Shown here: piece by piece, positions 30,787 through 38,996 of the stretch
How the letters are laid out: each line of letters opens with the position of its first letter
Numbering within the stretch: the stretch's first letter is position 1
Assembly: GCA_934700895.1 (NCBI GenBank)
Contig: CAKUXV010000003.1
Coordinates: 124,001-188,000 of the forward strand
From: an uncultured Bacilli bacterium
GTDB lineage: Bacteria; Bacillota_I; Bacilli_A; RFN20; CAG-826
DNA length: 64,000 bases
Direction of reading: 5' to 3'
Position numbers and translations under genes: made by a program
The notes under the pieces: generated by a model
The model's input: the letters and a program-made list of their open reading frames with translations, nothing else
Told to the model about the DNA's origin: nothing
Database searches by the model: none

Positions 30787-31809
30787 ATGGATCTCCCTGA
30801 TTGGGCTAGTATCATCCTGCTGCTTTTCTTCTTGTTGATGAGCGCATTCTACAGCGCTACTGAAACAGCCTTCGCCTGTTTAAATAAATATAAATTCCAA
30901 ATTGAAGCCGAAGACGGTAAGGTTTCCTCGAAGTTAATCGTAAAGTTATACGAGCATTTTGAAACTACGTTAATCACCGTTCTAATCGGGAATAACTTGT
31001 TTGCCGTTTTGATTTCCACGGTATCTACATTTTTATTCTTGCATTTGTTCCATGGGATTTTAGACGACTCCGTGGTATCCCTTATCGCCTCGATCATCAT
31101 GGCGATTATTACTTTTATGTTCGGCGATACGATTCCCAAGTTCGTGGCTAAAAGGGCTCCAAATGTTGTGGCAAAGGTTGTAATTTTCCCCACTGCTCTT
31201 TTTGTCATTTTATTCTTCCCTGTTTCTCTCGTTTTCCGTGGATTTGAATGGCTAACACGTAAAATTTTCCGTGCAAAACCCGAGGCGGATTTTACAGATG
31301 AGGATTTTGCGCAGGAAATCGAAAGAAAGGAAAAGGAAGGGGAACTGGAAGAAAACGAATCGGATATTATTGTCAATTCTATTGATTTTGGCGATACGGC
31401 GATTCGCGAGGTTCTCACTCCGATAAGCCGCATGACGATGCTAAATGGTGAAAAGCTCACCACTAAAGCCGTTATCGAATTCCTGAAGAAATGTCCCTAT
31501 TCGCGCATCCCAATTTATTACCAAACGCCCGACCGCATGATTGGCGTTCTTGTTGTGAAAAACTTCTTGGCTGCCTATTTGCACGACCCGAGCGTTTCCT
31601 ATTTGCCATATGTCCAAAAGCCTTATTTTGTAAAACCGACTGTTAAAATCGATGATTTAATCGATGGCTTTAGAGAGAATCACACTCAAATTGCTCTTGT
31701 CCGCAAAGACAAGAAAATAATCGGTATGGTAACTACGGAAGACGTATTAGAAGAATTGGTTGGTAACATCGGTGAAAATACTGCTCCGTTTCAGGAGGGA
31801 AAGAAATGA
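30787..31809 (+). CDS. CNNM/CorC-family transporter-like protein, short form
   Basis: 340 aa. An N-terminal CNNM (DUF21) membrane domain (residues ~5-170) has the typical F-Y-S-A-T-E-T-A-F-A, a conserved G-N-N-L-F-A-V and G-D-T-I-P-K-F-V-A-K. Two CBS domains follow (I-R-E-V-L-T-P near 200; the second ends M-V-T-T-E-D-V-L-E-E-L-V-G-N). The C-terminal CorC/HlyC domain is missing. CNNM proteins are linked to Mg2+ or Na+/Mg2+ export. It overlaps the next gene by 4 nt, so the pair may form a heterodimer. AAAGGAAG precedes the ATG. Confidence 0.9.
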   Translation: MDLPDWASIILLLFFLLMSAFYSATETAFACLNKYKFQIEAEDGKVSSKLIVKLYEHFETTLITVLIGNNLFAVLISTVSTFLFLHLFHGILDDSVVSLIASIIMAIITFMFGDTIPKFVAKRAPNVVAKVVIFPTALFVILFFPVSLVFRGFEWLTRKIFRAKPEADFTDEDFAQEIERKEKEGELEENESDIIVNSIDFGDTAIREVLTPISRMTMLNGEKLTTKAVIEFLKKCPYSRIPIYYQTPDRMIGVLVVKNFLAAYLHDPSVSYLPYVQKPYFVKPTVKIDDLIDGFRENHTQIALVRKDKKIIGMVTTEDVLEELVGNIGENTAPFQEGKK

Positions 31810-33092
31810 ACCTCCAAGGAATTTTGTATCTCGTCATAATTGCCGTTTTACTGATCTTTTCTGCGTTCTTTTCGGCGTGTGACATGGCCTATTCTGTTGT
31901 AAACAAAAGAAAACTTAAAGCAGCTGTGGACAAAGGATCATCCGTAGCTAAGAGAGCATACCGTTATGCGGAAAAATACGACGAGACGATTGTAACGGTG
32001 TTATTTGGCAATAACCTTGTTAATATTCTTGCATCCTCTCTTGCGGCGGCCCTTTCTTTGTTGGAGCCGTTCTCTAAGGATCCCATGAGCTCCACCTATA
32101 TTTCGTTGATTATGTTGGCGGTGCTTTTGGTTTTTGGAGAAATTCTCCCGAAGGCTTTTGGAAAGAACTATTCCTATCGCATCGCCATGATGTCCGCTCC
32201 CATCCTTCTTGTTTTCGAATACGCGTTCTTTCCGATTTCAAAATCGGTTAGCTGGATTGCAAGCTTCGTGACGAAACCTCTTTTAAAGCACGCGCCCGCC
32301 GATGCCCCGGCTAGCGACGAGGAATTGCAGGCCATGGTTGATGACATTGAGGATGAAGGTTTTATCGATCACGACCAAAGCGAACTCATTCAGAACTCCA
32401 TCGAATTTAAAGATACCTGCGCCTATGAGGTCATGACTCCTCGCGTTCGTATTGAAGGAATTGAAGTTTCGGAAGATTTGAATCGCTACGTTTTAAAGGA
32501 AGGCGCCTTCCGTCATTCCCGTATTCCCGTTTATCGGAACAATTACGACCACATTATTGGGTATATTCCCGTCAAGGGACTGCAAAGAGCTATTATCAAT
32601 GGACAAAAATTGTCCTTCGATCGTTTAATGCTTCCGATTCTTGAAGTTCCACGGACCATGGAAATCTCATCGATTTTGGAATTGATGAAAGAGAGCAAAC
32701 ACCATATTGCCGTGGTAAAGGACGAATATGGCGGAACGGAAGGAATCGTTACTTTAGAAGATATTTTAGAAGAATTGGTAGGTGAGTTGTGGGATGAGTC
32801 TGAACCCATTGATTTAACGGTGAGAAAAGGGGAAAGAAGAAACATTTATTACGCCAAAGGGCGTATGTCTATTGACGAATTTTTTGAGACATTTCATCTC
32901 AACGAAGAAGAGATTGATGAAGACTACGAAACTCTATCTGGTTGGTTTAACGATCAACTAGGCAGATTCGGCAAAGTAGGGGATTCCTTGGAATATGGGA
33001 AACTTACCATCAGCGTCCTAAAGGCCTCCGCCTATACGGTGGACGAATTTAAAATCGTTTATCACCCGCGGCGTATTCTCAAAGAAGACTAA
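31806..33092 (+). CDS. CNNM/CorC-family transporter-like protein, full length
   Basis: 428 aa with the full order: CNNM membrane domain (F-F-S-A-C-D-M-A-Y-S, F-G-N-N-L-V-N-I, F-G-E-I-L-P-K-A), paired CBS domains (V-M-T-P-R-V, then G-G-T-E-G-I-V-T-L-E-D-I-L-E-E-L-V-G) and the C-terminal CorC_HlyC domain (R-M-S-I-D-E-F onward). Note F-S-A-C-D replaces the usual S-x-S-E in the first membrane motif, as an acidic-residue shift. Starts inside the previous gene's stop (ATGA). Its 3' end overlaps the convergent kinase gene by 14 nt. Confidence 0.92.
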   Translation: MNLQGILYLVIIAVLLIFSAFFSACDMAYSVVNKRKLKAAVDKGSSVAKRAYRYAEKYDETIVTVLFGNNLVNILASSLAAALSLLEPFSKDPMSSTYISLIMLAVLLVFGEILPKAFGKNYSYRIAMMSAPILLVFEYAFFPISKSVSWIASFVTKPLLKHAPADAPASDEELQAMVDDIEDEGFIDHDQSELIQNSIEFKDTCAYEVMTPRVRIEGIEVSEDLNRYVLKEGAFRHSRIPVYRNNYDHIIGYIPVKGLQRAIINGQKLSFDRLMLPILEVPRTMEISSILELMKESKHHIAVVKDEYGGTEGIVTLEDILEELVGELWDESEPIDLTVRKGERRNIYYAKGRMSIDEFFETFHLNEEEIDEDYETLSGWFNDQLGRFGKVGDSLEYGKLTISVLKASAYTVDEFKIVYHPRRILKED

Positions 33093-33618
33093 GCTTTTGC
33101 CGATAAAGATTTAACACGTCTTTGGATAATTTTTCGACGCTATCTTGATCGGTTGTTAAGATAAAATCTGGGTGGCCAATACGGCTTAAATTGAATTCTT
33201 TTTTATCGTTTTGAATCCGGGATTCGATGGCGGATTTTTCATCACCACGTTGCGCCATTCTTTTCCGACGAGTTTCCTCTTTGGCATCTAGAAAAAAAGT
33301 GATAATTCTCGGATTGTTCAATTTTACGAAAGCCTGTAATCCAGTCGGGTCTACGATAAGGACTTTGTCGTCAGCTACTTCGGCTTTGGAAGATCCATAT
33401 TCGTTTCCGTTATAGAACGTGGTTTCAACAAAGGAGTCTTCTTTTTTTAATTGGCTGAATTGTTCTTTGCTAACGAAGTGATAGTCGACATCTTGCCTTT
33501 CCCCGCTTCGCATGGGTCTCGTTGTGTGAGTGACCACCTTTTTAATGCCATAATGAGCTTGCAGATATTTTGCAATTTCCGTTTTCCCGGATGCGCTAGC
33601 GCCAACGAGTAAAATCAT
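33079..33618 (-). CDS. Guanylate kinase-like protein
   Basis: 179 aa. P-loop G-A-S-A-S-G-K-T at residues 6-13; the GMP-binding T-T-R-P-M-R-S-G-E-R and V-D-Y-H-F follow as in Gmk, then V-L-I-V-D-P-T-G and a lid R-R-K-R-M-A-Q-R-G-D. It is shorter than standard Gmk (~205 aa) and may be an extra paralog rather than the main enzyme. Start chosen at ATG 33618, where the P-loop strand begins; a TATCAT box ends 9 nt upstream. A longer in-frame start at 33666 lacks homology support. Confidence 0.82.
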   Translation of the reverse strand: MILLVGASASGKTEIAKYLQAHYGIKKVVTHTTRPMRSGERQDVDYHFVSKEQFSQLKKEDSFVETTFYNGNEYGSSKAEVADDKVLIVDPTGLQAFVKLNNPRIITFFLDAKEETRRKRMAQRGDEKSAIESRIQNDKKEFNLSRIGHPDFILTTDQDSVEKLSKDVLNLYRQKLSLL

Positions 33619-33789
33619 AGTTGAGGTATGATACCACAAAGGTGGATGTTCGGTGGAAACCAACAAAAATAATTGTAAATATTTTATAGAGATTTAACCG
33701 ACCAAACCTTTTCTTTTTCCGAAACCGAAAAAATAGTTCGACAAGATTTTCCTTTTTTTACCTTCTAAGTATACGTGGAGGCAGAAAAA

Positions 33790-34143
33790 ATGAACTATCT
33801 CTTGAACCGAATGGACATAGAGAAAAAAGTCCAAAAACTATATGGGGTTAGTCTCGTTAAACTAGGCAAGCCTTCTTGCTCTCATATTTATGATTTATCC
33901 GATGAGTTCTTGGCGGAAAAAAGCCACACGCCGGAAGCGAGATTTCTTTCTCGTGTTAAGACTTATTTTTGGAAGTTGAATCCTTTGGAACGAAAGATTT
34001 TGATTATCAATCTATTGGAAAATGGGACTTATTACCCCTTTTGGTATTTGCCCGATGTTTCCATAAAGGAATTCAACGCCATGGAAAAGTCCTTGATCGT
34101 TCATTTGATCTGCTTTGCCGATGACGAGGGGGTGCTTGCGTGA
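33790..34143 (+). CDS. Hypothetical protein, first gene of pilus operon
   Basis: 117 aa from ATG 33790, with GTGGAGG 8 nt upstream. It is soluble and mostly helical, with an aromatic segment (T-Y-Y-P-F-W-Y-L-P-D). No family recognised. It overlaps the next gene by 4 nt (GTGA) and therefore heads the Tad-like cluster. A regulatory or cytoplasmic assembly role is a guess from position only. Confidence 0.65.
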   Translation: MNYLLNRMDIEKKVQKLYGVSLVKLGKPSCSHIYDLSDEFLAEKSHTPEARFLSRVKTYFWKLNPLERKILIINLLENGTYYPFWYLPDVSIKEFNAMEKSLIVHLICFADDEGVLA

Positions 34144-35171
34144 AAAAAGGAATTTTAGCTTTAGCGTTGCCGTTTGCCTATTTGGCCTGCGCCTCTGCCG
34201 TTATTCAAGAAGCCCCGCTTTATTCCTATAAATTTTGGATGGAGGAAGTGGTGAAAGGGCAACGAGCTCGATTACATTTTGACTGTTGGGCGACGACGTC
34301 TAAGCCAGTTACTTTCATTCGGTATACCCTCACTTTGATGGAATCCTCCACGACTCTTTTTACTTACGAGCCCGCTAACGGTGAAATCCCTTTCACCATT
34401 TCAAAAGGCGGGGCTCATTTCACCTTGAACAAAAGCTTTGGAACGAACGGAATCGCCTCCTATTCGACTTGGAATGTTGATCTTGTTTTGCAAGGGAGAT
34501 TCGACCGAAATCAAAGTTCACAAATCGTGATTCGCAAAACGATGCACCACGGACCCGGCGACCCTTATTACACGAAAGAAAATCCCTTTGTCGTAACTTC
34601 AGATGCAACCTTTGATCCTGGCCGCAGTTCCTACGATTTCAATAAGTCTGAAAAATTGATGCCGTTAACTCCTATTTACAAATTTGGGAACCTCACGTCC
34701 AATTCATCACAATATTTACGAGCTTTTCAGATGGAAATCAGTGGGATTCGAAAGGAGAACAATGGAGAAGAACAAGTGCGGATTTCCGATGCTTCTATTA
34801 CCGTGTTTGGACACGGAAAAGAATATGCGAAAGCCGCGGATGAAATGGATGCATCTGGATCGTCTTTTGGCTTCCATCTCACTCCGGTTCAGATATCGGG
34901 CAAAACCAAATTCCATTTAACCAATTCTTTTTCGCTGAATCGTTCTACCGGCGCCTTGCGAAAAGGAACCCCCAAATCAAAAAAGGAGATGGCAACCCGT
35001 TATTTGCCAATGCCACTAGGAACGGGGGAATCCGGTTCCCTTTACTCTTGGCAACTAGATTTTCTGCTGAATGGGAAAGACTGGATTCGGGTTCGTTCCT
35101 ATGACGTCAATCATCAATTTGGACTTGCAGGCACACAGGGAACTTACCGCGTCGTGTTAGGAGGACGTTAA
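34140..35171 (+). CDS. Exported beta-rich protein of pilus operon, internally repeated
   Basis: 343 aa starting at GTG 34140. An N-terminal signal-like helix (residues 4-20, ending A-C-A-S-A) is followed by a mature part with no further membrane helix. Two halves resemble each other: K-G-G-A-H-F-T-L-N-K-S-F with W-N-V-D-L-V-L-Q-G in the first, and G-K-T-K-F-H-L-T-N-S-F-S-L-N with W-Q-L-D-F-L-L-N-G in the second, suggesting a duplicated beta-sandwich. The Cys before A-S-A is a weak lipobox. It could be an adhesin or surface cap of the pilus; that is inference from context. Confidence 0.65.
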   Translation: MKKGILALALPFAYLACASAVIQEAPLYSYKFWMEEVVKGQRARLHFDCWATTSKPVTFIRYTLTLMESSTTLFTYEPANGEIPFTISKGGAHFTLNKSFGTNGIASYSTWNVDLVLQGRFDRNQSSQIVIRKTMHHGPGDPYYTKENPFVVTSDATFDPGRSSYDFNKSEKLMPLTPIYKFGNLTSNSSQYLRAFQMEISGIRKENNGEEQVRISDASITVFGHGKEYAKAADEMDASGSSFGFHLTPVQISGKTKFHLTNSFSLNRSTGALRKGTPKSKKEMATRYLPMPLGTGESGSLYSWQLDFLLNGKDWIRVRSYDVNHQFGLAGTQGTYRVVLGGR

Positions 35172-35173
35172 TT

Positions 35174-35563
35174 ATGGGGGAATTGCTTTTTGCAGGATGC
35201 TTTTTACTCGTATCCCTTTCTACTTTTATTCAAGGGTTTAATTGGAGCGGATGGAATCGAGGGTTTCTCGGACTCTATGGGTCCGTTATTGAGACCAGCG
35301 TTTCCAATTTTGACAGTAACCAATACGTGATGGTTCCTCATTTTGATTCCGGGGCCTTGAATTCTTCCTTAGAAGATTACGTTAAAAATAACATGGCCCC
35401 CTATAGTCGGTTTACAACCTACACGGTGAACCTTGGCGATCGCATCCCCTATACCAATGGATATTTGTCGGTAAAAATCGCTTTCCGTGCCGACTTGGGA
35501 TTTCGAATTCTTAATAAAACAGCTTCGTTCCGGATTGAAAAAATCACGGAGGATCGCGCATGA
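35174..35563 (+). CDS. Minor-pilin-like (TadE-type) protein
   Basis: 129 aa with one N-terminal hydrophobic helix (residues ~3-20) and a ~105-residue outer part rich in Tyr, Asn and Ser. GAGGACG precedes ATG 35174, 2 nt after the previous stop, and the gene overlaps the ATPase gene by 4 nt. Size and shape fit a minor pilin or TadE-like subunit, but no strict motif is seen. Confidence 0.6.
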   Translation: MGELLFAGCFLLVSLSTFIQGFNWSGWNRGFLGLYGSVIETSVSNFDSNQYVMVPHFDSGALNSSLEDYVKNNMAPYSRFTTYTVNLGDRIPYTNGYLSVKIAFRADLGFRILNKTASFRIEKITEDRA

Positions 35564-36531
35564 CGACCAATCAACGTTTAACCACATTTTTGGAATCTTC
35601 TTTTTTGTCGGAATTGCTGCAAGTGCCAACCGTAACGGATATCAGTTTCAATGGAGAGGCGCTCTATTACGAGGATTCCGCTTTGGGGAGAAAGAAATAC
35701 GAAAAGGAAATTTCCAATTCCGCCGTGGGGGATTTCTTGCGCCAAATCGCGAACTTTAGCGACAAACAATTTTCTTATATGAATCCAATTCTCGACGTCA
35801 GTTTCTCTCGGTATCGTTTAAATGCTACTTTCTTGTCCATTGTTCGCGTGAAAGATGAACGCGTTTATTCCTTTTCTTTGCGCATCGGAAAAGAGGGAAG
35901 CGCCATTCAAGACGACGATGTAGAGTTTTGGGGAGGGTCTCGCCCGATTCTAATGGATACGATTCGCCAAAGAAAAAGCATCGTCATCGCCGGAGAAACC
36001 GGAGCGGGAAAGACAGAACTTCAAAAATATTTATTGATGCATTTGCCACCCGCGACTCGTGTTATCGTCATCGATAATGTCGAAGAGTTGGAAATGAGCC
36101 GATCCTCCTCCCACTTGGATTTAACAAGCTGGCTGGTGGATGATCGGATTAAAGACGCCTCTTTTCCCTCGTTGATTCGCAACGCTCTTCGAAATAACCC
36201 GGACTACCTTTTGGTCGCGGAAAGCCGTGGGGCGGAGATGCTGGATGCTTTGAACTGCGTAATGAGTGGCCACCCCATTATGACCACATTGCACGCGAAG
36301 GATATTTCATCCGTTCCCCAACGAATTGCTCGCATGGCCCTCATGGCCAACGACAAACTTGTTTTCGACGAGGTTCTTGCAGATGTATATCACCATTTTT
36401 CCTTGGTGGTTTACCTTAAGAAAATATTTCGCGATGGCAGAGTAGTTCGCTATATCGATGAAGTGGGCGAAATGGAAGAGTCCACACGCTCTATTCGGAT
36501 GTTATCGTCCCGGAAGGGAGTCCTATTATGA
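35560..36531 (+). CDS. CpaF/TadA-type secretion ATPase
   Basis: 323 aa hexameric ATPase that would power pilus assembly. Walker A G-E-T-G-A-G-K-T near residue 146, an Asp-box-like V-I-V-I-D-N-V-E-E-L-E, Walker B with Glu in Y-L-L-V-A-E-S-R-G-A-E, and the His box T-T-L-H-A-K-D. It is shorter than typical CpaF (~450 aa) because the N-terminal extension is reduced. It overlaps both neighbours by 4 nt. Confidence 0.9.
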   Translation: MTTNQRLTTFLESSFLSELLQVPTVTDISFNGEALYYEDSALGRKKYEKEISNSAVGDFLRQIANFSDKQFSYMNPILDVSFSRYRLNATFLSIVRVKDERVYSFSLRIGKEGSAIQDDDVEFWGGSRPILMDTIRQRKSIVIAGETGAGKTELQKYLLMHLPPATRVIVIDNVEELEMSRSSSHLDLTSWLVDDRIKDASFPSLIRNALRNNPDYLLVAESRGAEMLDALNCVMSGHPIMTTLHAKDISSVPQRIARMALMANDKLVFDEVLADVYHHFSLVVYLKKIFRDGRVVRYIDEVGEMEESTRSIRMLSSRKGVLL

Positions 36532-37256
36532 GTCCCTATTTCATCCCGGGAATCGTCGTGGATTTCCTTCTTGCCCTTGCTTGCTATACCGCGAGCGAAA
36601 ACTGGATCGTTACTGGCGTGGTGTTAGCCGTCTATTTGCTTATCACCCTTTTGGGACTTGTCCCGATGCTAGACAAATATGTCGATCGGAAAAGAAGGTC
36701 CCACGAAGCCTACCGCTTTATCAACTCCTATATTATTTCGTTATCGGCCACTCACTCTTACGGGCTTAGTTTTGACTCCGCTACTGAAGGAGCGACGGGG
36801 AAATTAAAAGAGGTGGCGGAAGCCATTCAAGAAATGGATCCGCTGGAGAAGGCCAAATATATGGAAGATTACTTCTCAACTTCAATCTATACCATGTTTC
36901 TCCGCGTCCTGGATTTATATGCAAACCAAGGCGGTGATGTCTTGCGTCTAAGTGGGTCATTGCTGGAAGAAGTGACGCGCGTAGAAGAGACCAATCGTCA
37001 AAAGGAAAAAACGGGGTCACGAAATCTTCTAGCATACCTTTTACTCTGGGCGGTATCTACAGGGATTATGGTTTTTCTTCGCTTTGGATTATCGAGTTTT
37101 TTCACCAGCATCAAACGCAGCCCCGTTTATCTAGGCTGCTTAACGGTTTATTTCCTGTTTATGCTCGTTTCTTTGCTTATTTACGGGTCTTTCTACACGG
37201 AAATTCGGGTAATGGAAATCTTCAAAAAAGGAGGGCGTTCTCGTGAAAGAGATTAA
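36528..37256 (+). CDS. TadB-like inner-membrane platform protein
   Basis: 242 aa. Two hydrophobic segments near residues 5-50, a cytoplasmic helical region (the type II secretion F-like domain, with S-G-S-L-L-E-E-V near residue 145), then two C-terminal helices (A-Y-L-L-L-W-A-V-S-T and Y-F-L-F-M-L-V-S-L-L). This is the TadB/TadC layout. It follows the ATPase with ATGA overlap. TadB versus TadC is assigned by order only. Confidence 0.75.
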   Translation: MSPYFIPGIVVDFLLALACYTASENWIVTGVVLAVYLLITLLGLVPMLDKYVDRKRRSHEAYRFINSYIISLSATHSYGLSFDSATEGATGKLKEVAEAIQEMDPLEKAKYMEDYFSTSIYTMFLRVLDLYANQGGDVLRLSGSLLEEVTRVEETNRQKEKTGSRNLLAYLLLWAVSTGIMVFLRFGLSSFFTSIKRSPVYLGCLTVYFLFMLVSLLIYGSFYTEIRVMEIFKKGGRSRERD

Positions 37257-37911
37257 AAAGCAAATAACAGAACTTGGCCTTCGCTTTGGACGCGAGATTT
37301 TCAAATTCGCCCTTCTGAGTTTGGTTTTTGTGGGCTTGGAGATCGGACTATATTTCTTGCTGGGCAGTAGTTATTACCTTTTGTTGCCTTTAATCGGATG
37401 GGTTTTCTTCGCTTATCTTTATTTCGGCCGTTATGCCCGGACGATTTTAAAGCGTCAGCAACAACGAATGGATGAATTCGTCTCCCTCTTCACGTTTTTC
37501 GGGATTTATATCGAAGATGGTTTCACCGTTTTCCATGCGCTGGGGGCTTTACAAGAATTCGCTTCTGACGATTTAAAAGGGAAAATTGGACAATTGCTGG
37601 AAGATATCGAGCAGGATAAAAGCGTTGAGCCTTATGCTCAGTTTGCCTCTTTCTTCCCCGACGTTGCCGTAAAACAAGTGATGGTTTCCGTCTATCAAAT
37701 GGTGGAAGAAGGACAGGGTGGCCTTTATGTTGCCCAATTCAATCGACTTTTTCAAAAACTAAGCGATCAAAAACACGTATTAGAAAAGGAAAAACGTCTA
37801 GAGCGGCTGCAAACCTTGTCGTTTTTGCCTTTGGCCGGGAGCGCCATCTCGATGATTACGCTGTCGTTAACGCTTTTGCAAGTCATGGAGGAAACGATGA
37901 ATGTCCTATAA
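37243..37911 (+). CDS. TadC-like inner-membrane platform protein
   Basis: 222 aa from GTG 37243, with AGGAGG upstream, overlapping the previous gene by 14 nt. Paired hydrophobic segments near residues 18-65, a single F-like cytoplasmic domain (F-V-S-L-F-T-F-F-G-I-Y-I-E-D-G, then Q-M-V-E-E-G-Q-G-G) and a final membrane helix near 190-210. With the TadB-like protein it would form the pilus platform. Confidence 0.75.
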   Translation: MKEIKKQITELGLRFGREIFKFALLSLVFVGLEIGLYFLLGSSYYLLLPLIGWVFFAYLYFGRYARTILKRQQQRMDEFVSLFTFFGIYIEDGFTVFHALGALQEFASDDLKGKIGQLLEDIEQDKSVEPYAQFASFFPDVAVKQVMVSVYQMVEEGQGGLYVAQFNRLFQKLSDQKHVLEKEKRLERLQTLSFLPLAGSAISMITLSLTLLQVMEETMNVL

Positions 37912-38242
37912 ATTAGCTATGCTTTTATCCACGGTCTTCTTGGTTTCCGTGTTTCTTCTTGGCGGGGATTTGTGCCTCATCAATGCCACTTACCAAACTC
38001 TGGACGCGATGAGCTTGACGGTGAATCAGAGGATATCACGCGAAGGCCAAATCAGCCAGGATACTTTGAGTTTTGTCGAAAAGAATGGAGCGAATTTCGT
38101 ATCCGTTACAAGCGGTACTCCCGCTATTGGGGAGACCTATGTTTACCGGCTGGAGAAGGAGTACCAGCCGCTCGTCATTAAGAAATCCACGATGAAGATC
38201 GCGGTTACGCGAAGCTGCGTCGTTGGTTTCTATAAAAATTAG
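37901..38242 (+). CDS. TadE/TadG-like minor pilin
   Basis: 113 aa, starting 11 nt inside the previous gene. An N-terminal hydrophobic helix (residues 5-28) is followed by a ~85-residue outer domain with G-E-T-Y-V-Y-R-L-E-K-E-Y-Q-P-L-V-I and a final T-R-S-C-V-V-G-F-Y. This Y-x-P-L and V-x-G-x-Y ending is common in small TadE-like pilus proteins of Bacillota. Confidence 0.65.
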   Translation: MSYKLAMLLSTVFLVSVFLLGGDLCLINATYQTLDAMSLTVNQRISREGQISQDTLSFVEKNGANFVSVTSGTPAIGETYVYRLEKEYQPLVIKKSTMKIAVTRSCVVGFYKN

Positions 38243-38257
38243 AAAGGAGGTGTTGGA

Positions 38258-38410
38258 TTGTCTGAGATAAAAGGCCAATTGCTTGGAATGCTGCTTGTTT
38301 TAGCCGTCTTTGGCGCTATTGGTGGAACCTTAATGGGTGTTTTCACCAAAACAAGCGAGACCATCGAAAAGAGGGTCGATTCTGAAATCAGCCTCGTTGC
38401 CGATGGCTGA
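38258..38410 (+). CDS. Miniature pilin 1 (Flp-like), TTG start
   Basis: 50 aa, start TTG 38258 with a strong AGAAAGGAGG 7 nt upstream. The start is fixed by near identity to the next gene (S-E-I-K-G-Q-L-L-G in both). After a short polar head, K-G-Q is followed by a ~25-residue hydrophobic helix (L-L-G-M-L-L-V-L-A-V-F-G-A-I-G-G) and a ~20-residue polar tail. The head-helix-tail plan matches class III/Flp-type prepilins, with cleavage possible at G/Q. It is too short for most gene finders. Confidence 0.75.
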   Translation: MSEIKGQLLGMLLVLAVFGAIGGTLMGVFTKTSETIEKRVDSEISLVADG

Positions 38411-38476
38411 TAAAAAGAAAGAAAAGGGGTTATTCCTTCATATCGCGCCGAAATAATTCTGAAAGGAGTAACAATA

Positions 38477-38650
38477 ATGTCAGAAATTAAAGGTCAGCTC
38501 TTAGGTTTGCTTATGCTTCTCGTCGTCTTTGGATCCGCCGCGGGCGTCATTACCGCCGCGATTAATCACGACACCTCGTCTATCACCCAAAAGGTTAATA
38601 GCGAGGAAAGCTATCTTCAAGCCCCTAAGACTGTTGCTTATAACGGTTAA
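38477..38650 (+). CDS. Miniature pilin 2 (Flp-like)
   Basis: 57 aa, ATG 38477 with GAAAGGAG upstream. Paralog of the preceding gene: same S-E-I-K-G-Q-L-L-G head, a hydrophobic helix (L-L-M-L-L-V-V-F-G-S-A-A-G-V), then a tail ending Y-N-G. The strong ribosome sites of both genes fit high-level major pilin synthesis. The tails differ, so the two products may play separate roles, for example major subunit and tip. A terminator follows and closes the operon. Confidence 0.75.
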   Translation: MSEIKGQLLGLLMLLVVFGSAAGVITAAINHDTSSITQKVNSEESYLQAPKTVAYNG

Positions 38651-38661
38651 TTAAAATGGAA

Positions 38662-38697
38662 AAGGCGATGCGGATATAGCCAAATCGCTTTTTCTCT
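38662..38697 (+). terminator. Terminator of pilus operon
   Basis: AAGGCGAT (38662-38669) pairs with ATCGCTTT (38684-38691), one G-T pair, followed by T-rich sequence. Confidence 0.72.
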
Positions 38698-38723
38698 ACA
38701 TTCCATCGCTGGTTTGCTATAAT
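38695..38723 (+). promoter_or_regulatory. Leaderless, extended -10 promoter of acyl carrier protein gene
   Basis: TCTACA (38695-38700), 17 nt spacer, TGC-TATAAT (38718-38723), then 8 nt to ATG 38732. Confidence 0.6.
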
Positions 38724-38731
38724 GACCGCAT

Positions 38732-38977
38732 ATGGAAACGACCAAATTAGATGAAATCAAAGCCGCATTCGCGGAAAAACTCGGCATGAAAACCGTCGAG
38801 GAAACCAAATCATTGAAGGATTTGGGGCTCGATAGCTTAGACGTGATGGAACTCTCCTTCGATCTTGAGGATCGTTATGGAGTGGGCCTCGACGCCGAAA
38901 AACTAGCTGGTATCAAAACGGTTGGTGAACTTTATGCCGAAATTGCCCGTCGTTTGGCGGAAAAGGGATTAAAGTAA
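38732..38977 (+). CDS. acpP: Acyl carrier protein
   Basis: 81 aa, four-helix carrier. L-G-L-D-S-L-D-V-M-E-L contains the Ser (near residue 37) that receives 4'-phosphopantetheine; a L-E-D-R-Y-G-V and a T-V-G-E-L-Y-A-E-I helix complete the fold. No fatty-acid synthesis genes are adjacent, so it may serve the general pathway or a special one. The start follows a TATAAT by 8 nt without a ribosome site. Standalone, ended by a strong terminator. Confidence 0.92.
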   Translation: METTKLDEIKAAFAEKLGMKTVEETKSLKDLGLDSLDVMELSFDLEDRYGVGLDAEKLAGIKTVGELYAEIARRLAEKGLK

Positions 38978-38996
38978 TCTCCGTCAGATTCTCATC

